A stretch of DNA of 64,000 nt, taken from NCBI GenBank assembly GCA_003213115.1, contig QCNU01000001.1, positions 1 through 64,000 of the forward strand. Reading direction: 5' to 3'. The DNA is from Pelagibacteraceae bacterium AG-426-L23. Its GTDB lineage: Bacteria; Pseudomonadota; Alphaproteobacteria; Pelagibacterales; Pelagibacteraceae. The notes below the pieces were generated by a model. It made no database searches and was not told the origin of the DNA. It was given only the letters and a program-made list of their open reading frames with translations. Shown here in pieces: positions 57,674-64,000 of the stretch (its first letter is position 1; each line of letters opens with the position of its first letter). A program made the position numbers and the translations under genes.

Positions 57674-58246
57674 ATGATGTTGTTAGTTGGATTGGGAAAC
57701 CCTGGACCTAATAATTTAAACACACGCCATAATATTGGATTTAAAATTATAGATGCAATAAATCAACATTTTAAACTTTCTAAACAAAAACCTAAATTCA
57801 AAGGACTCTTAACAACAGGTAATATAGATACAAAAAAAGTTTATGCGATAAAACCTTTAACTTTTATGAATAATTCTGGAACTGCTGTAAAAGAATTGAT
57901 TGATTATTTTAAGATTGACGCAAAAGATGTGATTGTTTTTCATGATGATATGGACATAGACTTTGGAAAAATAAAAGCTAAATTTGGGGGAAGTAGCGCT
58001 GGACATAATGGTATTGAATCTATCGATAAGTTTATCGGAAAAGATTATTCAAGAGTAAGAATAGGTATAGGGCATCCAAAAGAAAAAAAGAAAGTCAATA
58101 ATCATGTGCTCGAGGATTTTAAAGAGGATGAAGAAGAAAAAATTAAAGAAATAACTGATATTATTGTTAAACTTATTCCAACTTTAATAGAAAAAAAAAT
58201 AGATTTATTTTCAAGTAAAGTTAATCAAAATCTTAATGGGATTTAA
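57674..58246 (+). CDS. pth: peptidyl-tRNA hydrolase
   Basis: Pth recycles tRNA from peptidyl-tRNAs that have dropped off ribosomes. The 190-residue protein has LLVGLGNPGPNNLNTRHNIGFKIID with the catalytic His, KPLTFMNNSGTAVKELI, VFHDDMDIDFGKIKAKFGGSSAGHNGIESID and RVRIGIGHPKE. These are all family motifs. It starts seven bases after rplY and its end overlaps ychF by 11 bases. Confidence 0.96.
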   Translation: MMLLVGLGNPGPNNLNTRHNIGFKIIDAINQHFKLSKQKPKFKGLLTTGNIDTKKVYAIKPLTFMNNSGTAVKELIDYFKIDAKDVIVFHDDMDIDFGKIKAKFGGSSAGHNGIESIDKFIGKDYSRVRIGIGHPKEKKKVNNHVLEDFKEDEEEKIKEITDIIVKLIPTLIEKKIDLFSSKVNQNLNGI

Positions 58247-59309
58247 GTGTGGAATAGTTGGTTTGCCAAATGTAGGTAAATCAACTTTGTTTAACGCTCT
58301 TACCGCATCTAAAAATGCAGAAGCAGGTAATTTTCCTTTTTGTACAATTGATCCTAATGTTGGTATTGTTGATGTTCCTGACAAAAGACTTGATGATCTT
58401 CATGGATTATCCAAATCAAAAAAAAAGATCTACACCAATATTACTTTTGTTGATATTGCAGGTTTAGTAAAAGGTGCATCAAAAGGAGAAGGTTTAGGTA
58501 ATAAATTTTTATCACACATTAGAGAGGTAGATGCAATTATACATTTGGTAAGATGTTTTGACTCTGAAAAGATTCAACATGTTAACTCGAAAATCAATCC
58601 CTTGAATGATTTAGAGTCCATTAAAACAGAACTAATACTTTCTGATATAGATATTATCCTTAAAAAATTAGAGAAAAGTAAAAAAAAATTACTAAAAGCA
58701 GAAGAAATATCATTATTAGAAAAAAGTTTAAAATCTTTAAATGACGGTAAAGAAATAATTTTACCTGAAGTTAAACAAGAGAGAAAGTTTTTATCAACTT
58801 TAGGTTTGTTAAGCATAAAGCCAAAAATAATAGTATGTAATGTTGATGAAAGTAGTCTTTCTATTGGAAATAAGTACACTGCAAATATTAAAGAGAATTA
58901 TTCAAATGAGAGGATTGTTATCATTTGTGCCGATATAGAGGATCAGATAATGGGTCTAGACAGAAATGAAAGAGAAAGTTTTATGAAAGAGGTTGGATTA
59001 GATAAAACTGGGTTAAATAAATTAATAAGAGCTGGTTATGATCTTTTAAATTTAGATACATTTTTTACATCTGGTCCCGAAGAAAGCAGAGCTTGGACAA
59101 TAAAAAAAGATACCTCAGCGCCAAAAGCTGCTGGAGTAATTCATTCCGACTTTGAGAAAAATTTTATTAGAGCTGAAGTGGTTTCTTATGAGGATTTTAT
59201 TAAATATGGAAGTATGGAGAAATGTAAAGAAATAGGTAAATTAAGAATTGAAGGTAAAGATTATCAAATAAAAGATGGGGACGTTTTACATTTCAGAGTC
59301 AATCCTTGA
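58236..59309 (+). CDS. ychF: YchF-type (OBG-like) ATPase
   Basis: YchF is a conserved P-loop protein that prefers ATP and binds ribosomes; it is linked to stress response. The 357 residues have G1 [63 protein letters not shown], a G4-like CNVDESS in place of N-K-x-D, and the C-terminal TGS-like domain ([19 protein letters not shown]). Its end overlaps petC, on the other strand, by 24 bases. Confidence 0.96.
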   Translation: MGFKCGIVGLPNVGKSTLFNALTASKNAEAGNFPFCTIDPNVGIVDVPDKRLDDLHGLSKSKKKIYTNITFVDIAGLVKGASKGEGLGNKFLSHIREVDAIIHLVRCFDSEKIQHVNSKINPLNDLESIKTELILSDIDIILKKLEKSKKKLLKAEEISLLEKSLKSLNDGKEIILPEVKQERKFLSTLGLLSIKPKIIVCNVDESSLSIGNKYTANIKENYSNERIVIICADIEDQIMGLDRNERESFMKEVGLDKTGLNKLIRAGYDLLNLDTFFTSGPEESRAWTIKKDTSAPKAAGVIHSDFEKNFIRAEVVSYEDFIKYGSMEKCKEIGKLRIEGKDYQIKDGDVLHFRVNP

Positions 59310-60062
59310 CCAAATTTTTTTCATACTTAAATAAACTAATACAGTTAAAATTATCAAAAAAATCATAACTTTTATTCCCATTTTATGTCTAGCTTCTAAA
59401 TGAGGTTCTGCTGCCCAAGTTAAGAAGGTAGTAACATCCTTTGCCATCTGCATTTCAGTTGCTTTTGTTCCATCAGCGTAAGTAATGATGTCGTCCATAA
59501 GCGGTTTGGACATTTTAATTTTATTTCCATCCATATATTTGTTGTAGTAAACCCCATCATCAAGTTTTATATTAGCAGGAGGATCTTCATATCCCATTAG
59601 AACTGAATAAATATAATCTGCACCACCTTTTCTTGATTTTACTAAAACAGACATATCGGGTGGATACGCGCCTCCATTCGCTGCTATCGCAGCATTTACA
59701 TTGGGATAAGGAGATACAAATTTATCCGATGGTCTTCCAGGTCTTGTGAACATCTCTCCTTGGTCGTCAGGACCATCTGTTACTTCGAAACTTGCTGCTA
59801 TATTCTTTACTTCATTAAGAGGAAATTCTGGTCCACCTGGTTCGCCTAAATTTCTGTAACTTAAAAGACTCATTGAATGACAGCCTGCACATACCTCATT
59901 ATAAACTTGATAGCCTCTTTGAAGAGAAGATCTATCAAATTTACCTGTGAAACCTTTAAAGCTCCAATCTACATGAAGAAGTTTTTTTTCAGCAGCTAAT
60001 AAATTTGAATTGAAAATAATAAAAACAAATAGGAATTTAGCAAATAGTTTTTTTTTTAACAT
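59286..60062 (-). CDS. petC: cytochrome c1 of the bc1 complex
   Basis: Cytochrome c1 takes electrons from the Rieske protein and gives them to a soluble carrier. The 258-residue product has a signal peptide, the haem-c site VCAGCHSMSLLSYRNLGE (C-x-x-C-H), the Met-ligand region near 'VLMGYEDPPANIKL' and a C-terminal membrane span (KVMIFLIILTVLVYLSM) followed by Lys/Arg. It ends the petABC operon, four bases after petB. The pseudoazurin at 268 could be its electron acceptor, by inference only. Confidence 0.95.
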   Translation of the reverse strand: MLKKKLFAKFLFVFIIFNSNLLAAEKKLLHVDWSFKGFTGKFDRSSLQRGYQVYNEVCAGCHSMSLLSYRNLGEPGGPEFPLNEVKNIAASFEVTDGPDDQGEMFTRPGRPSDKFVSPYPNVNAAIAANGGAYPPDMSVLVKSRKGGADYIYSVLMGYEDPPANIKLDDGVYYNKYMDGNKIKMSKPLMDDIITYADGTKATEMQMAKDVTTFLTWAAEPHLEARHKMGIKVMIFLIILTVLVYLSMKKIWSRIDSEM

Positions 60063-60066
60063 ATAA

Positions 60067-61284
60067 CTATCCTTTGAGAACAGGTTCTGAAATACTTACC
60101 GGTAAAGGTTCTGTTTTTTCATATGAACTTAAAACTGGGAGAATTACTAAAAAATGTAAAAAATAATATGCTGTTCCTATTCTAGCAATTAATAAATATA
60201 GTCCCTCTGCAGGCATAGCTCCCATGTAACCCAAAACTAAAACATCGATTACCAAAATCCAAAAGAATTGTTTATAGATTGGTCTAAAAATTGCTGATCT
60301 TACCTTGCTTTTATCTAGCCAAGGTAAAGCAAGTAAAATAAATATAGAGGCGAATAGTAAAATTACTCCTCCAAGTTTGTCAGGAACAGACCTCAAAATT
60401 GCATAGAAAGGCAGTAAATACCATTCTGGAACGATATGTTTCGGAGTAACTAAAGGGTTGGCCTGAATATAGTTGTCTGGGTGACCCAAAGTGTTAGGAG
60501 AGAAAAAAACAAAGGCTGAGAAAATTATTATAAAAATTAGTAAAGCAAATAGATCTTTTATAGTTATGTAAGGATGAAAAGGTACTGTATCTTTTGAAGG
60601 TTTTTTAATATCTATGCCCACAGGATTATTATTTCCAGGAACGTGTAGAGCCCAAATATGTAATACGACTAAACCTAAAATTATAAAAGGGAAAAGGTAA
60701 TGAAGACTAAAAAATCTTGTTAAAGTTGGGTTGTCAACTGAGTAACCGCCCCACAACCAAGTAGTTATACTTTCCCCAACAAATGGTATTGCGCTAAAAA
60801 GATTTGTGATTACTGTCGCTCCCCAAAAACTCATTTGACCCCAAGGCAAAACGTACCCCATAAATGCTGTAGCCATCATTAAAATATAAATTAGCATTCC
60901 TAGTATCCATATTATTTCTCTTGGTGACTTATAAGAACCATAGAACAAAGATCTGAATATGTGTATATAAACTGCAAGAAAAAACATTGAGGCACCATTT
61001 GCATGAATATATCTTAATAACCAACCATAATTAACATCTCTCATAATATGCTCGATGCTATTAAAAGCTAGATCAGCGTGCGCAACATAATGCATAGCCA
61101 AAACCAACCCGGTAATAATTTGTGTAACCAAACAAAAAGTTAAAATTCCACCAAATGTCCACCAGTAATTTAAATTTTTTGGAGTTGGATAATCTTGTAG
61201 ATGCTTACTCAAAGTTAGGAGTGGCAATCTATCATTAAACCATTTTCCAAATTTAGATTCTGGTACGTATGTATGTTCGCTCAT
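60067..61284 (-). CDS. petB: cytochrome b of the bc1 complex
   Basis: Cytochrome b is the membrane core of the bc1 complex, where ubiquinol is oxidised and protons are moved. The 405 residues have eight membrane spans. The haem-ligand His are in [18 protein letters not shown] and [21 protein letters not shown] (first pairs) and [23 protein letters not shown] (second). [21 protein letters not shown] is the Qo-site PEWY motif. Length is typical of the alphaproteobacterial form, with b and c1 as separate genes. Confidence 0.97.
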   Translation of the reverse strand: MSEHTYVPESKFGKWFNDRLPLLTLSKHLQDYPTPKNLNYWWTFGGILTFCLVTQIITGLVLAMHYVAHADLAFNSIEHIMRDVNYGWLLRYIHANGASMFFLAVYIHIFRSLFYGSYKSPREIIWILGMLIYILMMATAFMGYVLPWGQMSFWGATVITNLFSAIPFVGESITTWLWGGYSVDNPTLTRFFSLHYLFPFIILGLVVLHIWALHVPGNNNPVGIDIKKPSKDTVPFHPYITIKDLFALLIFIIIFSAFVFFSPNTLGHPDNYIQANPLVTPKHIVPEWYLLPFYAILRSVPDKLGGVILLFASIFILLALPWLDKSKVRSAIFRPIYKQFFWILVIDVLVLGYMGAMPAEGLYLLIARIGTAYYFLHFLVILPVLSSYEKTEPLPVSISEPVLKG

Positions 61285-61290
61285 TATATT

Positions 61291-61806
61291 TTATCCAATC
61301 TTTATAGTGTTGCTATCTACAAACTCATATTTCGGTATTTCCATATTTGTAGGAGCAGGTCCCTTTCTGATTCTTCCTGATGTATCATAGTGTGATCCAT
61401 GGCAAGGACAAAACCAGCCATTATATTCTCCTTTGTCTGCCAAGGGAACACAACCAAGATGCGTGCAAACACCTAGCATGACTAACCACTCGGATTTTTT
61501 AACTCTGTCTTGATCCTTTTCAGGATGTATTAATTCATTTAAACTAACTGACTCTGCCTCAGAAATCTCAGACTCGGTTCTTCTTTTAATAAAAACAGGT
61601 TTCCCTCTCCAAAGAACTGTAATTGATTTACCTGGCTCGATTTGACTTATGTCTACTTCAGTCGTTGCTAAAGCTTTGACTGAACGATCAGGATTCATTT
61701 GAGCAATAAACGGCCAAATAGTCGCTCCTATGCCAACAGCGCCAACTGTATAACTAGCGGTAAATAAAAAGTCTCTTCTATTAGTTTTTTTATCAGGCTT
61801 ATCCAT
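61291..61806 (-). CDS. petA: Rieske iron-sulfur subunit of the bc1 complex
   Basis: The Rieske protein carries a [2Fe-2S] cluster that moves between cytochrome b and c1. The 171-residue product has a twin-arginine export signal (TNRRDFLFTASYTVG) that anchors it in the membrane. Cluster ligands are in CTHLGCVPL and CPCHGSHYD. It is the first gene of petABC and is divergent from hemF; an inverted repeat lies in the 85-base gap between them. Confidence 0.96.
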   Translation of the reverse strand: MDKPDKKTNRRDFLFTASYTVGAVGIGATIWPFIAQMNPDRSVKALATTEVDISQIEPGKSITVLWRGKPVFIKRRTESEISEAESVSLNELIHPEKDQDRVKKSEWLVMLGVCTHLGCVPLADKGEYNGWFCPCHGSHYDTSGRIRKGPAPTNMEIPKYEFVDSNTIKIG

Positions 61807-61837
61807 ATATGATATTTAGTATGTTAATATCAAAATT

Positions 61838-61857
61838 AAACCTATTTTTAAAGGTTT
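61838..61857. promoter_or_regulatory. inverted repeat between petABC and hemF, possible operator
   Basis: AAACCT (61838-61843) and AGGTTT (61852-61857) are inverted 6-base half-sites separated by eight bases, in the 85-base gap between the divergent petA and hemF starts. Both genes serve haem-based respiration, and a shared regulator is plausible. I could not fix promoters on either side. A 6-bp repeat could be chance. Confidence 0.25.
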
Positions 61858-61891
61858 CGCAGGGGCACAATGACACACAAATTAAATAAAA

Positions 61892-62743
61892 ATGATTAAA
61901 AACATTGAGATAAAGAAAAAATTTGTGAGTAATTGGTTTGTTTTTTTACAATCACAAATATGTGAACAATTCGAAGCTTTTGAAAAAAAATTTTCTAAGA
62001 AAAAAACAAAAAAAAATAAAAAATTTTCAGCTAGAAAATGGTTTAAAAAGAATAAAGATGAAGGGGGCGGACTATCTTTAATTTTAGAAAATGGGACTAT
62101 ATTTGATAAAGTAGGAATTAATCAGTCAACAGTTTCTGGCATATTCAAAAAAGAGTTTAGATCTAAAATACCAGGAGCCAAAAAAGATGGTAAATATTGG
62201 GCCTCTGGAATATCAATAGTTGCTCATATGAAAAATCCTAAAATCCCAGCTTTTCATTTTAATACTAGATTTATTGTAACTACAAAAGAATGGTTTGGAG
62301 GAGGAATAGATGTCACTCCCAGTTATAAAGATTTGAAAGAGAAAACGAAAATTCATAGTAAGCTAAAAGCAATTTGTTTAAATAATAACAAAAATTATTT
62401 AAAATATAAAAAATGGTGTGATAAATACTTTTATTTACCACATTATAATGAAACAAGAGGAATAGGAGGAATTTTTTTTGATTATGAAACCAAGGATTGG
62501 GTCAATAATTTTGAGTTTGTAAGAAATTTAGGTATTTGTTTTATGGATTTAACTAAAGAAATTATTGATAAAAAAGGTAAATTAAAGTGGACCAAAAAAG
62601 AAAAAGAAAAACAAAGTTTTAAAAGAGGAAAATATGTTGAGTTTAACCTTTTGTATGATAGGGGTACAAAATTTGGGTTAAATTCAGGAGGCAATATTGA
62701 GGCTATATTAATGTCAATTCCTCCAAAACCGAAATGGAAATAA
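61892..62743 (+). CDS. hemF: oxygen-dependent coproporphyrinogen III oxidase
   Basis: HemF decarboxylates coproporphyrinogen III on the way to haem, using O2 in the cytoplasm. The 283-residue product has GGGLSLILENGTIFDKVGIN, the HFNTRFIVTTKEWFGGGIDVTPSY stretch with the conserved His and Arg, TRGIGGIFFDYE and FNLLYDRGTKFGLNSGGNIEAILMS. It is slightly shorter than E. coli HemF. Haem made here would feed the neighbouring bc1 complex. greA follows immediately after its stop codon. Confidence 0.95.
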   Translation: MIKNIEIKKKFVSNWFVFLQSQICEQFEAFEKKFSKKKTKKNKKFSARKWFKKNKDEGGGLSLILENGTIFDKVGINQSTVSGIFKKEFRSKIPGAKKDGKYWASGISIVAHMKNPKIPAFHFNTRFIVTTKEWFGGGIDVTPSYKDLKEKTKIHSKLKAICLNNNKNYLKYKKWCDKYFYLPHYNETRGIGGIFFDYETKDWVNNFEFVRNLGICFMDLTKEIIDKKGKLKWTKKEKEKQSFKRGKYVEFNLLYDRGTKFGLNSGGNIEAILMSIPPKPKWK

Positions 62744-63220
62744 ATGGAAAAAGAACCAATTACGATATCAGGACTTCAAAAATTAAAATTAGAATTAGAT
62801 AATCTAAAGAATATTAAAAGACCAAAAATAGTTTCAGCAATTGCAGAGGCTCGGTCTCACGGGGATTTAAAAGAAAACGCAGAATATCATGCAGCTAAAG
62901 AGCAACAAGCTCAATTAGAAAGTAGAGTTATTGCAATAAACGATATTATTGCTAGAGCAAATGTAATAGACGTAACAAAAATTGAAAACAATGGAAACGT
63001 TATATTTGGATCCACAGTAACAGTAAAAGATCTCAAACTAGATAAAAAAATAGAGCTTAAAATAGTAGGTAAAGATGAAGCTGATATAGCCAAAAATCTT
63101 ATCTACTTTAAATCTCCGATAGGAAAAGGATTGATTGGGAAAAATAAGGGGGGCTTGGTAGAGGTAACCACTCCTTCTGGAATAAGAAATTTTGAAATAT
63201 TAGAAGTTAAATATATTTAA
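62744..63220 (+). CDS. greA: transcript-cleavage factor GreA
   Basis: GreA rescues backtracked RNA polymerase by stimulating cleavage of the transcript. The 158-residue product has the N-terminal coiled coil (ITISGLQKLKLELDNLKNIKRPKIVSAIAEARSHGDLKENAEYHAAKEQQ in sequence) with the conserved acidic tip (Asp-Leu-Lys-Glu-Asn-Ala-Glu-Tyr) and the C-terminal FKBP-like domain ('FGSTVTVKDLKLDKKIELKIVG', 'SPIGKGLIGKNKGGLVEVTTPSG'). It starts right after hemF (TAAATG) and its stop shares TTAA with the convergent gene. Confidence 0.96.
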   Translation: MEKEPITISGLQKLKLELDNLKNIKRPKIVSAIAEARSHGDLKENAEYHAAKEQQAQLESRVIAINDIIARANVIDVTKIENNGNVIFGSTVTVKDLKLDKKIELKIVGKDEADIAKNLIYFKSPIGKGLIGKNKGGLVEVTTPSGIRNFEILEVKYI

Positions 63221-64000
63221 TTTTTAACTTTTTCTAAAATAGTATTGATACTGTCTTCCGAAAGAGAAAAGTTATTTTTAACCCAATCATTCTCCAATTC
63301 TTTTAAGGCTAAACCAATTTTTTTTCCCTCTATAAAACCCCTTTTTTTAATAAATTCCCCATCAAAAGGGAATTTTGGAACTGAAATTATTTCAATATCT
63401 CTGAAAATTGAGTTCAGTTCTTTGTATTTGAAACTTTTATTTTCAAAAAACAAGAAAATCGCCAAATTTTTAAGAAAATCTTTGCCCAAAAAATAGGTAT
63501 TTTTTTTAAGATTCTTTTTGAAAAAGTTCTTATCTCCCTTAACCTCTTGAGAAGATCTCGATAATAACTCTAGTTTATTTTTAGTTAAATTTGGTACTTT
63601 GTATTTATGACAAAAGTACAAAAAATTGTCTGAGTCATCTATTAACAAAATTGCTAGAATCATATTTGTATCAATTCTTAATAAATGTTCCTCAGAAAAA
63701 TGAGAAAGTTTTTTAATACGGTCTAAATTTTTAAATTCTGGAAAAATTATTAAAAAAATATTTTTTAATTCTTGATTTTTAAATATGTTTAAAAAGTTTT
63801 TGAGGCTTAAAATTTTTAAAAGTTCCTGTAAAATTCTTTCTTTAGATAATTTTTTGATACCTATTAAATTTAATTTAATAGCATTTATGGTTGAAGACTC
63901 TAAAGTATTATGGTCGTATTGAATAGAAAACCTTATAAATCTGATTATTCTTAAATAATCCTCCTCTATTCTTTTACCCGGATCTCCGATGAACTTAACT
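63217..64000 (-). CDS. tRNA nucleotidyltransferase / poly(A) polymerase family, C-terminal part
   Basis: The frame is open from the window edge to the TAA at 63219-63217, about 260 residues, and has lost its N-terminus beyond 64000. The first visible residues (FIGDPGKRIEEDYLRIIRF) are the hallmark of the tRNA CCA-adding enzyme/poly(A) polymerase family, just after its catalytic domain. The rest is all helical RNA-binding region, with the late motif 'PKFPFDGEFIKKRGFIEGKKIGLALKELENDWVKNNFSL'. That last motif is typical of alphaproteobacterial CCA-type enzymes, so it may add CCA to tRNAs. The catalytic Asp residues are outside the window. It shares the TTAA with greA. Confidence 0.85.
   Translation of the reverse strand, partial: VKFIGDPGKRIEEDYLRIIRFIRFSIQYDHNTLESSTINAIKLNLIGIKKLSKERILQELLKILSLKNFLNIFKNQELKNIFLIIFPEFKNLDRIKKLSHFSEEHLLRIDTNMILAILLIDDSDNFLYFCHKYKVPNLTKNKLELLSRSSQEVKGDKNFFKKNLKKNTYFLGKDFLKNLAIFLFFENKSFKYKELNSIFRDIEIISVPKFPFDGEFIKKRGFIEGKKIGLALKELENDWVKNNFSLSEDSINTILEKVKN

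Overview
The window looks like a piece of a small, streamlined alphaproteobacterial chromosome, most likely SAR11 / Pelagibacterales. The DNA is very AT-rich, proteins are rich in Lys, Ile and Asn, and most neighbouring genes overlap or are a few bases apart. Several gene pairs are typical of alphaproteobacteria or mitochondria: an NDUFAF7-like methyltransferase, ELM1/DUF1022, lgt–DUF185–pgeF, MarR–response regulator–kinase, and petABC. There is no sign of phage, transposon, CRISPR array or other mobile DNA. This is core genome, and I found no clear new multi-gene system.

Layout. 1-3.4 kb: a possible 6S-like RNA, a pseudoazurin-type copper protein, an AsmA-like anchored protein, a MazG-type pyrophosphohydrolase overlapped by a 26-residue membrane peptide, and class II fumarase. 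3.4-9.2 kb: uvrD helicase and aminopeptidase P on the plus strand, meeting ligA tail to tail. 9.2-28.5 kb: one long minus-strand division and cell-wall (dcw) operon in the order mraZ-ftsZ-rsmH-ftsL-ftsI-murE/F-mraY-murD-ftsW-murG-murC-murB-ddl-ftsQ-ftsA, followed by lpxC-bamD-ligA. Three things stand out there. ftsZ sits second rather than after ftsA, murE and murF are one gene, and FtsA seems to have lost its nucleotide-binding motifs. A sigma70-like promoter overlapped by four TGGG repeats at helical spacing lies before mraZ and looks like the MraZ operator.

28.7-35.6 kb: RNase P RNA, ampD, mlaA and mlaC (phospholipid transport), a CAU-anticodon tRNA, then rpoD-dnaG-yqeY. 35.7-41.7 kb: carA-carB, then a 2OG-Fe(II) oxygenase and an ELM1-family protein. 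41.7-50.5 kb: trxB, an aspartate-type aminotransferase, uvrB, two folate-type genes (FolM-like SDR and FolB), uvrC, pgsA and ilvE. 50.6-53.2 kb: MarR regulator, response regulator and histidine kinase (PetP/PetR-like), then ubiK. 53.3-59.3 kb: lgt, NDUFAF7-like, pgeF, prs, rplY, pth and ychF. 59.3-61.8 kb: the cytochrome bc1 operon petABC. The window ends with hemF, greA and the C-terminal part of a tRNA nucleotidyltransferase/poly(A) polymerase-family gene cut by the edge.

Together these genes cover envelope building (peptidoglycan precursors, lipid A, BamD, lipoprotein modification, Mla), DNA repair and replication, transcription, pyrimidine and arginine precursors, and aerobic respiration. 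Identifications rest on reading conserved motifs; no database search was run. Promoters and operators are sequence matches only.
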